DNA of 64,000 nucleotides, from assembly GCA_963970005.1 (NCBI GenBank), contig CAXAMN010008391.1, positions 1,687 through 65,686 of the forward strand, given 5' to 3'. Within the stretch, counting starts at the first letter, position 1; the number at the start of each line of letters is the position of its first letter. A program made the position numbers and the translations under genes. This document shows positions 23,401 through 30,611 of the stretch, in pieces. The notes beneath the pieces were generated by a model. It worked only from the letters and a program-made list of their open reading frames with translations, did no database searches and was not told the DNA's origin. Source of the DNA: Durusdinium trenchii (Eukaryota; Sar; Dinophyceae; Suessiales; Symbiodiniaceae).

Positions 23401-23555
23401 TGTGCTGTCCACGAATCTGGCATGCAAAGGAGCTCAGCCGGGGAGAAGCCATCGACCCCCCCTCGCACATCGAGGTTTGTATCGGCGTAGCGCCGCACGC
23501 CAGAGGCGGACAGAAAGGTCCGGAAGGTCAAAGCTAACCTGCGGGATGAAGGCAC
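20478..23555 (-). CDS. LINE reverse transcriptase and RNase H frame
   Basis: Open for 1,025 codons to TAG (20478-20480). It opens at GTG with no early ATG (first Met about residue 45, already inside the RT fold), so it is probably translated from the upstream endonuclease frame. RT motifs: motif A SSDLCKAFEHIP (Asp160), motif B VGVPEGDALS (~216-224, Glu where Gln is usual), motif C TYVDNIG (251-254, Asn in place of the second Asp of YxDD). A CxxCxC..H..C cluster at about 566-581 resembles the zinc-knuckle-like motif after many LINE RTs. RNase H core: FTDGSS (Asp647), ARAEV (Glu689), WVDS (Asp712), Asp783, so all four acidic residues are present. A further ~240 residues have no recognised domain. 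Confidence 0.9.
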   Translation of the reverse strand: MPSSRRLALTFRTFLSASGVRRYADTNLDVRGGVDGFSPAELLCMPDSWTAQLLTLLHAIERGHLAWPAAILYGTVFSLAKSAAARLPGDYRPVVIFSVIYRTWAGIKARALIQQLEPFVSAEAYGFLPHREAAQYWMGVQGHVELCLLLDRDVCGFSSDLCKAFEHIPRPQTWALAEHLQVPASVTLPWKSFLDNCQRAFDYHGVLSEASGSSVGVPEGDALSVFAMVQLDFSYHVYMAKFSPRAIASTYVDNIGVRSNSVAALIAGFVTTTSFYQLWNLELDPRKTFVWATKPALRNQLRLMPCPCRETAAELGGSMSFTARSRNQHQADRLHSLADKWQRLRFSAAPLCLKLRSLGPCFWSQALHGAPSSRFSASWIAELRTQAMRALRLSKTGSNPMLRLTLSGPWDADPGFFQLKTTVLTFRRVCLKMEHFCNDWSTFMCCYTGILGQGPYSKILEQLHLVGWRLYLPHVWDHDDLCHDLLQWDDASLVAGLHEAWLQHVAFEACRRPSMTGLQGLDSALLADLHKGVSALHHSLQCSLHSGTFVDAAHHAKFDLAKTAWCSQCDCKDDQAHWWRCPRFSEFRRRSQLTPEILEAAPCHVSWHLLPSRNPTRRWFREYFHMRPNELAFVGTAIQPLEHVFTDGSSKKLDCGLSYASWAAISASSGQLISAAHLAGVDQTAARAEVSAVFAAVEWGAWQHIQLHLWVDSLFVVDNLHYLLRTGHVPLHWKHRDLWGRIHTALEQSEYPPLVTWIPSHIDPEACEDPWQDWVAAWNSKVDLCAGEMNERRSAEFWEQVTQAEEYHRTTLTLLTQVRSFYCHVAASSAESSTERAQVPESTASFDFEWVIDRNALSSQLPPVFEPMLERCAVTLPLTFLSSLLHLFLRWETQADGMYGCSFVELLVLLQHQGLPFPLCNPSTNQWELVPLARMPVRPTISSLIRLLRVAIGSIAEVFDISEMLSLSLNKLELGISAPVAGIFLMLPAALVRHARGGLLTITRGWPLRRAADYARPLPPGHSMG

Positions 23556-25680
23556 GAAAAAAGGCCACCACTCGGTCCCAGAGCTCAGAAGGCAAGGGGG
23601 AAGCGGCCAACCATCTCTTCTGCCAAAAACTCAAAAGTTGCGAATGAACCTCCTCGGCGGTGGTAAAGAATTGTCGTTGCAGCAAAGTGGAGTCAATCGA
23701 CACCAAAGGCCAAGGAACCAAGGTACAAAGATCATCCTGTTCATGCAGGAGGGAGACCGGTTCTCCATCCAGATACCATGTAGACGTGCCGGACAACGAT
23801 GGAATCTCGTCCAATTGAATCTGGTGGGTGGCATTGTCAAAGCCAATCACAGAAAACACCTGTTCTTGACATAGGCCATCCAACTGTTCTGGAGCAGGTT
23901 TTCTCAAGTCCTGATACAACGCCCCCAGGGTTCGATCATGTTTTTGTTTGAGCATTGAGTTCCTCTGGTTCAGATGCCAAGCTTCAAACTGCTCATAACG
24001 ACAGCGAAAGGCCGCAAAAATGGCCTCCGCCGTCGCTACATCAGGGGGCTGCGAGGGCAAAAAGGCCGGTGCACAAGGATCAGCCTCCCAACCAAAGTGT
24101 TGCCACCACCACGAAAAGCTGTGATCAAAGCCCCGAGCAGCTAAGATCGCAGACCAAAGCTCAAGCCGATACACCACAGCCGAGGAAGAGGATTTGGCAG
24201 CCCGTATGGCGTGCACATAAGATTGTAATCGTCGAAGTTGGCGGAACCAAGACACAACCGAGGTGCCCAGCAAAGAATTTCTCATACGGACTTCACCCTC
24301 ACGACTAGGTCGACACACCACATTCGACACACGATGAAGAGAAGGAGAACAATGCTGGAAACGGCCTCGTTGTTGAGGAGTCAAGGAACTACCTGGCTGT
24401 GAGCATAGATGTCCATCAAAACTGGATTCATAGCTGCGAGCCCAAACCTGAAACAAGACATCGGAGTCCGTAGAGTCAGGCAAGGAGGCCGGTTGTGAAG
24501 ATGGCCAAGCGTCATCCACCTCCGCGACGGGAATGACTGAAGGTCTTGTCCATCTCAACACCGCCCCAGGGGAGCGCAACATGTCAAGCTGCACCTGAAC
24601 TGTAGAATGCTCCATGAAATGATCCAAAACACGAACAGCAGTGCATAGAGCCTGAGCCTCCGGAGACATCCACACCTGATCGGGCTCTGTCTGGCCCTTA
24701 TAGGTCATACGGACGGGTTGATGCCAGTGATCCAAGGCCCAAGTTTGGGCTGATTGCCACCCAAGCCGTCTCCAAGTGTCAAAGACACTCAACTCTGTGG
24801 AACTGGCGTTGAAGTCGCCCGCAATGATACGGGGACCCCGTGCTCCCAAAACAATGTCTTGAGTTACCACTCCCAGCAACTCAGTGGTCAAAGCACGAGA
24901 ACGAGGCCAAGTAGGCGAAGAAGGGTACCCGTAGACCACTGCCTTCGTCAAACAAACTCCCTGCACGAAGTGTTGTGTGGCCAACAAGCGTCCTGATTCA
25001 TATTCATGCGACTGCCAGGACAAGGTCAAAGGTCGAGACACGAAGTCACTAATGGTTGCAACTCCTGTCCAAGTCCCGGCCCATGACGAACCGGCTCTCA
25101 GGGCCGCCGGGGCCCCAAACAATGGCCGCACAACGCGACCCTCCGCCATGGCCAGAGATCTTAGACGCTTCTTACAAGAATGCTGTGTATATCGGGAACA
25201 TTGAGTTTCACAGAGCGAGAAGATACCCGGTCCATGAGAAAGGACTATTTCTTCTTTCTGGCGAAGCCCACTAGGATTTGAAACGGAGACCAGCAACTGT
25301 GATGCTGGTCCAGGATTGGCAGCCTCTCCAACACGGGTGAAGCTGATGAAGCGGGGATTGAGCAACCTTGGAGAAAAGGTGCTAACATCAAGCAAGCAGT
25401 CCACTGGGGGTGCAAAAGGACCATCCGCCCCAGTCCCAATACACGTCACATGGACAACAGAAACCGCCCTCAAGGGTAACATACAGTCAACCTCATCCAC
25501 AACCATCGTCTCCACTCTCGGGTGCAGCCGGTCCGCTCCAGAAGAAATCCCCGACTCAAAATCACGGTCCCAGTGGGCCGTGCTGTGAACGAAGGGCCGA
25601 GCAAGGGAATCTTCCGAGGCACCCAGCGCAACACCGAGCCAAGCAAAGAGCAAAATCAACCGAAACAACAGACCTTTCAT
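23434..25680 (-). CDS. LINE ORF2: APE-type (EEP) endonuclease frame
   Basis: 748 codons from ATG (25678-25680). Residues 1-20 (MKGLLFRLILLFAWLGVALG) are strongly hydrophobic, like a signal peptide. RVGEAANPGP at 116-125 directly precedes the endonuclease/exonuclease/phosphatase domain: CET (Glu158), VVYGYP (~248-253), IIAGDFNAS (Asp289, Asn291), a degenerate PDQVWMS and a terminal DHFMEHS. EEP endonucleases nick target DNA to prime reverse transcription. The C-terminal third leads into the RT, but the frame runs off after LRRYKPRCARGG into a stop at 23434. The frame is the same as ORF1, separated by one stop and 16 codons. Confidence 0.88.
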   Translation of the reverse strand: MKGLLFRLILLFAWLGVALGASEDSLARPFVHSTAHWDRDFESGISSGADRLHPRVETMVVDEVDCMLPLRAVSVVHVTCIGTGADGPFAPPVDCLLDVSTFSPRLLNPRFISFTRVGEAANPGPASQLLVSVSNPSGLRQKEEIVLSHGPGIFSLCETQCSRYTQHSCKKRLRSLAMAEGRVVRPLFGAPAALRAGSSWAGTWTGVATISDFVSRPLTLSWQSHEYESGRLLATQHFVQGVCLTKAVVYGYPSSPTWPRSRALTTELLGVVTQDIVLGARGPRIIAGDFNASSTELSVFDTWRRLGWQSAQTWALDHWHQPVRMTYKGQTEPDQVWMSPEAQALCTAVRVLDHFMEHSTVQVQLDMLRSPGAVLRWTRPSVIPVAEVDDAWPSSQPASLPDSTDSDVLFQVWARSYESSFDGHLCSQPGSSLTPQQRGRFQHCSPSLHRVSNVVCRPSREGEVRMRNSLLGTSVVSWFRQLRRLQSYVHAIRAAKSSSSAVVYRLELWSAILAARGFDHSFSWWWQHFGWEADPCAPAFLPSQPPDVATAEAIFAAFRCRYEQFEAWHLNQRNSMLKQKHDRTLGALYQDLRKPAPEQLDGLCQEQVFSVIGFDNATHQIQLDEIPSLSGTSTWYLDGEPVSLLHEQDDLCTLVPWPLVSIDSTLLQRQFFTTAEEVHSQLLSFWQKRWLAASPLPSELWDRVVAFFRAFIPQVSFDLPDLSVRLWRAALRRYKPRCARGGRWLLPG
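23456..23462 (-). other. 7-G run where endonuclease and RT frames exchange
   Basis: The plus strand shows CCCCCCC. On the minus strand the upstream frame reads AGG GGG GGT and leads to a stop; the RT frame reads GGG GGG GTC GAT GGC. The RT frame is reached by a +1 shift (equivalent to losing one G). Either a homopolymer error, a real inactivating indel or a recoding site. Confidence 0.8.
25306..25317 (-). other. NPGP motif before the endonuclease (2A-like?)
   Basis: It encodes Asn-Pro-Gly-Pro, residues 122-125 of ORF2, in the context GEAANPGP. Ribosome-skipping 2A peptides end D-x-E-x-N-P-G-P and are used by some non-LTR elements in trypanosomes. Here the Glu is one residue further from Asn, so function is uncertain. 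Confidence 0.45.
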
Positions 25681-25722
25681 TCTGCCAGGCCTCCACCACG
25701 GTCGAAAGGAGGAGCCTGGATG

Positions 25723-25731
25723 ACCTAGTCA
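25723..25731 (-). other. UGA-CUA-G leaky-stop context between ORF1 and ORF2
   Basis: ORF1 ends GAG TGA CTA GGT. UGA followed by CUA-G is a well-documented readthrough context in animal and viral genes. The frame stays open through the 16 codons to the ORF2 ATG and beyond. Readthrough is inferred, not shown. Confidence 0.55.
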
Positions 25732-28700
25732 CTCGGTCCGGAATTTCTTGCACAAGAGCGCTTCAAACTTCTCAAATTGACTGGACAATTTGCTCTCCAG
25801 CTCGCTGACGAATTCGCCACGCAAAGCACTCGAGGATTGCTGAACTGAGTGCTGCAGAGCATCAGCAGTATGTCGTACTTCCTGCTGTACTTGCAACAGA
25901 TTGGACTGCAATTGTTGGGTGCCCTGCTCAGCAGATTCCATCCGTTTGGAGGCCTCCGTACACCAAGACTGGAAGTTGACATTCTGGGCCCGTAGTTCGT
26001 TGAGTGAGCATTCAACCTGCTTGAATCGTTGATCAGTCTGGGAGCGAAGATCATCGAGAGCCTGAGTACTCCCTGTGGACGGAGCCATGGAAGCAACCTG
26101 AGCTTGCAAGTTCTGTCCAACCGAAGCCGTGATGTCTTCTTTCAACTTGGCTGCAACCTCATCAATATGTTTCTGGCCACTGGATGAACCAGGAATCACT
26201 GTGGGAAGGAATTTGGCCCAAGGATCAGCTGACTTGACCAACCAAGGATCTGTCTTCTCGGAACTGCTGGCAGCCTGAGTAGAGGACGTCGAAGCGTGAG
26301 AAATAGTCTTCTTGCTGGCATGAAACTGCACCTTGCGCTCAACAATCTCCTGCTGCTGGATCTGGTTGATCAAAACATCTTGGTTGAAAGCTGTCAGAAC
26401 GGACTGAGATGGTGGACTGTCCGCCCCGATCAACCATGCTCCACCCAAAGCAGTGCCTTTGGTTGGCTGCAATGGCCTAGCCTTCCAGGCCCATTCCTTC
26501 AAGATTTTCTCAACTCCCCGGCGATCCAAGCCATGCGGCAGAGGATGAACTCGAAAAGTCAACGTAGGGCGACCCAAATGAAAAGGTACCTGAGGTCTCA
26601 ATTCTTTGTGTACCTTTTCGGCATCCGAGGCTCTCACGCGGAGGCCAAACTTCATCTGCATCCTAACCAGGCCAACCACATTGCCCATGGTACGGAGCTT
26701 GTGAACCGCATCATGCTTCGGAATGGAGCCCAACCACAGCACAACAAACTCAGGATCAGGCCCCGTAGCAGTAGAGGATCTAGGCTCAAAGTAAATGCCA
26801 TCAGTCACACTGGCCAACAAAGGCTGCAATAATGGCTTGATCACCCTGAGGAAAGCAGTGAAGCAGACAGCTTGGTCAGCTGGCGCCTGACGAGCTTCCA
26901 AGGAAGTAAATCGTCTGGCCCAAATCTGGTATTTGGGACAAGATCCACCGCAGCTCTGTCCTTCACAAACCTGAAGAATTGGGATTCTGTGCACGACGAA
27001 CTTGATCGGCGAGTCGACAACCGAAGCCCAGTCCGACTCAATCTCATCCCGGAAGACCTGAAGGCGTACCACCACCGATTCGACCATATCGGGAAGAGAG
27101 GAAGGCCCCGCAGGCCGATGGCGTTCGATCAACACATCACCAAGTAGCAGCAAAGCACCATTCACCAAAATCAATTCCTCAGTCGGTGTATATGTAGCCG
27201 GAAAACGAAGGTTGGTGACCTTACTGGAGCCGGATGATGCACCATCAATCTCGCTTGTGATCAGCAGACCCAATGCGTCCACACTGATTGATCGAGGATT
27301 GTCCAAGAAGGGCTGCGCTTCCTGGCGAGAGACAACAGCAATGCCTCGGGCTTCTGATTGCACCTGCTCCAAAAGGATTTGCGGCACAGAGTCACCTGAG
27401 GAGTCCTTGAAGTGCCCAGCAATGAGAGTCAACAGCTTAGGATCCAACTGAATATCTGCAATCTTTGGTTTTTTGATCGAAGATTTCTCCTTCTTGGATT
27501 TCAACTCAGCTCCAAAACGCTTGTTGGCCTGTTGCTCGATGTAGGCAGCCAGCTCATGAGGCTTGAGAAACTTGAATTGAATCGTAGGCTTGGAAGCTGT
27601 GGCTTTGAGGCGCTGCCAAGGATTCTTGGAACTCAAGGCCTGGAGAACTGAAGCACGACCCAATGCATCCATAGCCTGCTGAGCACGTCCGGAGACTTCG
27701 CCGACAGGTACACCCTTGGAAGAAAGCAAGTCAATCAACTGGGCAAGCACTGGATCATCTCGACCATAGCCCACCAAAGCATCACGTTTGCTCTGATGAC
27801 ATAGAAGCCAAGAGTGTAGTTGGAGCACATGATCTTCCGAGAAGGAGCCCTGAAGACCTAACAACATAGCAACATGAGCCAATGCCACTGCCCCACAAGT
27901 GAAGCCGTGAGCTTGAGGAATCAAAGACCCAACATGCAAATCGACAAAGGTGAGCTCAAAGATAGCCGACAACTTTTGCGCCAAGAGCAAAGCGGTGTTT
28001 AGCAAATGTCCTGGCAAACCATCATAGTAAGTCCAGCGAATTTCCGTCTCGTCTTGGCGACCACATAACACCGCCCAATGCCCATGAGCTGAAAAACATC
28101 CAACCGCCAGTCCCTGACTGCAAGCCCAGAGGTGCCGCAACACTCGAACACGATCAGGCGAAAGAGAGTCCGCTAACAAATGATGAAGAAGCTCAGGATG
28201 AAGGTGCAGCAAAGTCTCATGATCGATCAAATCCGAAGATCTGCACATGGAACACATTGCATGCCACACCGTATGGCCTGACAATCCGACCTCCTGATTC
28301 ACACTTGCCACACAAGCTTGTTGATCCATCAATGAAGTACAAGGCAAAGGCGAGGGGGATGGAAAGGAACCGGGCGACAAAGTCGAAAGCCGCAAAGTGG
28401 ACCAAATCCGATAGTCACGCCCATATACCCTGCCATCCTCGTCGACCAGCCACAGCACCATGTGCAGGGAATGCTCCGCCAAAGCCTCAAACATAAACGA
28501 ACCATAGGGCACGCAAGAGATATACAACTGGTTGTCATGTTGGATGCCAACTGCAACCAACCCAGCAGGCTGTGGTTTCGCCTGCCGCTTGGGATGACTC
28601 CAGAGCTGAACTGGAATCTCTTCATCAATCACCGTGTCCTGGGACATTTGGCCATGCATGGAGTGACAACACATTGTTTCTCCCCAACCCAGCGAAATGG

Positions 28701-30153
28701 ATTCGGCCTTGAGCAACTGGCCCACCGTAACCATGCCTTCCTTCAAGATATAGAGCAAGGAACCATCCAAGGCCTCGACCTTCAACATCCGAGGACGTTC
28801 TGGATAAGCCCAAGGAACAGTCTGTCGAATCTGCTTGCACAAGGCAATTTTGTACTGATGAACCAAAACTAGAGGATCAATCCGAGAATGCCCAAATTGA
28901 GAGGCGGCTGCATTCGCTTGATGAGAGTACATCCACAACGCTTGCAGTGGTGCAGCGGACTGTCCAAGCAAACAAAGCGACTGTCTCGGCTGTGACTCCC
29001 AATGTTGATCCGGAGGAATGGAGAGCAAAGACGACAACTCAACTGGGTGCAAAAAACGAGGCTGTAAATGAGCTTCAGAAATGACCAGGATGCCTCGAAG
29101 TCCTTTGGTCTGTAGTGAAGACAAAGCAAAGCTACGATCTCTGCACCCGCAAAAGCAACCTTGAAGAGCGCAACCAAAAGAATGGAGAACCGTAGGCATG
29201 GTATCATCCAGAGTGGCTAGTCGTCGATCACTGCCGAAGGCTGGATTACCATATGCTGCCAATTCGGCACGGGTCAGCTGAAGATCAGCTTCATGGTCCT
29301 CAGACCAAAGGCCCCAAGATTCAAAGATCGAAGAAACCTTAGTTGTAGACGACGAGGTAGGCCATGGAGCCAAAGGCGGAAAAGACCATGAACTTGGGCA
29401 CAGCGAACACCACCATCTCCGACGATGCATTGGCCATTGAGCGGCTAAGTCAAAGATCAACTGGTGGCCTTGCCAGCCAAGAGTGGCTTGCACTTGAGAG
29501 AGGCCAGCCTGGATGTCCGGATCCGAGTAGACAGCTGGCGTGCACTCCAACACCGCTGATTGAGCTTGCAGTAACATGATGCACCGCAGAACAGCCCAGT
29601 ACACAGCTGAGCGAGGGTCCCTCTGCGAACACTGGGAACCCTGATCAGAGTATGGTTGACAGGGGAACCCAGCAAAAAGAGTGAAAAGCTGACCATCTAA
29701 CATCTGATGAAATCTCTTCAAATCCGAGTCACTGCAAAGGTTCCCGTCAAGCACCGGAGCATTGGAGTTCCGGCGAAGATGCCGCAAAGAAAGCCCATTG
29801 CACTCGAAGTGCGCAAGAACACGAGCACCCATGAATTGCGCCCCCATCGTAGTAGCCCCAAGGCCAGCACAAGCATCAACCACCTGTGCCGCGAAATGAT
29901 CGCAAACAGGCGGAGTGGCCAACCAAGAGAGACCATCAACCTCCAACGAAAGTGGCTCTGTGGTCAGGACGACCAAGTCATATCCAGTGAGCGGAAACTT
30001 GCATCCCTCAGGCAGATTTCGAATCTCACAGGCAAATCCCCTCAAGTCAAAGAGAGGCAAGGGGGAGTCCAAGGAGCCAAGGTGAAACCGGCTCGTGTAC
30101 CGGCCACCGATCACAGGAGGCGGCTGCAGTCGCGGGTCCAGAAGGATCGACAT
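25729..30153 (-). CDS. LINE ORF1: C5-DNA methyltransferase, Ulp1-like protease, RRM-like and coiled-coil protein
   Basis: 1,474 aa from the first ATG (30151-30153); an in-frame stop lies upstream at 30184-30186. Methyltransferase ~90-410: motif I DACAGLGA (Asp93), motif IV AGFPCQPYSDQGS (catalytic Cys165), motif VI VLECTP (Glu203, ENV reduced to ECT), motif VIII MHRRRW (~243-247), motif IX RFLHPVELSSLLSIP (~366-380), motif X GQSAAPLQALW (~397-407). All core motifs are in family order. ~690-760: HGHWAVL (His692), YYDG (Asp711), PQAHGFTCG (Gln747, Cys753), the His-Asp-Gln-Cys order of C48/Ulp1-like proteases. Lys-rich stretch ~886-898 (possible NLS). ~1135-1260: GLRVRAS and GVEKILKEWAW segments typical of the RNA-binding region of dinoflagellate LINE ORF1. 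~1365-1470: coiled coil, as in oligomerising ORF1 proteins. The DNMT call is strong; the protease call is by motif only. Confidence 0.9.
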   Translation of the reverse strand: MSILLDPRLQPPPVIGGRYTSRFHLGSLDSPLPLFDLRGFACEIRNLPEGCKFPLTGYDLVVLTTEPLSLEVDGLSWLATPPVCDHFAAQVVDACAGLGATTMGAQFMGARVLAHFECNGLSLRHLRRNSNAPVLDGNLCSDSDLKRFHQMLDGQLFTLFAGFPCQPYSDQGSQCSQRDPRSAVYWAVLRCIMLLQAQSAVLECTPAVYSDPDIQAGLSQVQATLGWQGHQLIFDLAAQWPMHRRRWWCSLCPSSWSFPPLAPWPTSSSTTKVSSIFESWGLWSEDHEADLQLTRAELAAYGNPAFGSDRRLATLDDTMPTVLHSFGCALQGCFCGCRDRSFALSSLQTKGLRGILVISEAHLQPRFLHPVELSSLLSIPPDQHWESQPRQSLCLLGQSAAPLQALWMYSHQANAAASQFGHSRIDPLVLVHQYKIALCKQIRQTVPWAYPERPRMLKVEALDGSLLYILKEGMVTVGQLLKAESISLGWGETMCCHSMHGQMSQDTVIDEEIPVQLWSHPKRQAKPQPAGLVAVGIQHDNQLYISCVPYGSFMFEALAEHSLHMVLWLVDEDGRVYGRDYRIWSTLRLSTLSPGSFPSPSPLPCTSLMDQQACVASVNQEVGLSGHTVWHAMCSMCRSSDLIDHETLLHLHPELLHHLLADSLSPDRVRVLRHLWACSQGLAVGCFSAHGHWAVLCGRQDETEIRWTYYDGLPGHLLNTALLLAQKLSAIFELTFVDLHVGSLIPQAHGFTCGAVALAHVAMLLGLQGSFSEDHVLQLHSWLLCHQSKRDALVGYGRDDPVLAQLIDLLSSKGVPVGEVSGRAQQAMDALGRASVLQALSSKNPWQRLKATASKPTIQFKFLKPHELAAYIEQQANKRFGAELKSKKEKSSIKKPKIADIQLDPKLLTLIAGHFKDSSGDSVPQILLEQVQSEARGIAVVSRQEAQPFLDNPRSISVDALGLLITSEIDGASSGSSKVTNLRFPATYTPTEELILVNGALLLLGDVLIERHRPAGPSSLPDMVESVVVRLQVFRDEIESDWASVVDSPIKFVVHRIPILQVCEGQSCGGSCPKYQIWARRFTSLEARQAPADQAVCFTAFLRVIKPLLQPLLASVTDGIYFEPRSSTATGPDPEFVVLWLGSIPKHDAVHKLRTMGNVVGLVRMQMKFGLRVRASDAEKVHKELRPQVPFHLGRPTLTFRVHPLPHGLDRRGVEKILKEWAWKARPLQPTKGTALGGAWLIGADSPPSQSVLTAFNQDVLINQIQQQEIVERKVQFHASKKTISHASTSSTQAASSSEKTDPWLVKSADPWAKFLPTVIPGSSSGQKHIDEVAAKLKEDITASVGQNLQAQVASMAPSTGSTQALDDLRSQTDQRFKQVECSLNELRAQNVNFQSWCTEASKRMESAEQGTQQLQSNLLQVQQEVRHTADALQHSVQQSSSALRGEFVSELESKLSSQFEKFEALLCKKFRTE

Positions 30154-30230
30154 GAACAAGGGGCAAAAACGGACACCCGATTTTCAGGTGATGACAGCGT
30201 CACCACTGGAAGGCTTTCGGGCCAGACGCT
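30154..30230 (-). promoter_or_regulatory. LINE 5' leader
   Basis: 77 bp between the element boundary and the ORF1 ATG. Such leaders normally hold the internal promoter of a LINE; no specific motif can be named here. Confidence 0.4.
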
Positions 30231-30246
30231 GAAAGAACACTCAATA
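30231..30246. repeat. target-site duplication, right copy
   Basis: GAAAGAACACTCAATA, identical to 20394-20409, abutting the 5' end of the LINE. The pre-insertion locus would have been A-rich (AAAAAA, duplicated target, AAAGGAAAATTAAG). Confidence 0.93.
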
Positions 30247-30611
30247 AAAGGAAAATTAAGAAAGCAGTTGACCCGGTTCACCTATATAGGTACACCTTAT
30301 TCATCGGAATGTGCTTTTATTTCTGGTGCATGTGGCATCCAGGGCGCAGGACGCTTGTATGATGTCTCATTTGAGGACAAACAACTGTAGGCAGCCTTGT
30401 AGTCCTCATGAAATCCACTCGAGGAGAATTGCGGTGTTTAAAGCACTACCAGTGGCCATAGCTCAGCTTTCAGTGCCAGGCTCAATCCGAACGGGCTTCA
30501 GGAAGTTGACATGCAACGCAAACCTAATAGGTGCAAGCCTTCTGCCCACCAGATGTTTGATCCCTTACAGTGATGGATGGCTGCACTAAGCACGGTCACA
30601 GGCATTGAAAA
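30247..30611. other. intergenic flank of the LINE insertion
   Basis: No gene seen. It starts A-rich (AAAGGAAAATTAAGAAAG) at the insertion site, then mixed sequence up to the stop codon of the next minus-strand gene. Confidence 0.5.

Larger units (their letters stand above)
20410..30230 (-). mobile_element. full-length LINE with DNA methyltransferase, protease-like, endonuclease, RT and RNase H domains
   Basis: The element is 9,821 bp, bounded by a perfect 16-bp duplication. On the minus strand it has a ~77-bp 5' leader, ORF1 (methyltransferase, protease-like, RRM-like, coiled coil), an in-frame stop, ORF2 (APE-type endonuclease), a one-base frame change, the RT/RNase H frame and a 68-bp 3' tail without poly(A). 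Non-LTR retrotransposons carrying a C5-DNMT were reported from Symbiodinium by de Mendoza and colleagues (2018); this element fits that class. The identical duplications and long open frames argue for a young insertion. It lies between two host genes in the orientation of the surrounding block. Whether it is active depends on the stop at 25729-25731 and the G-run at 23456-23462. Confidence 0.93.

Noticed and set aside
20478-30153. Reading the LINE as a viral or bacterial genome segment
   Set aside because: The EEP endonuclease, LINE-type RT plus RNase H, and a clean target-site duplication identify it as a non-LTR retrotransposon.
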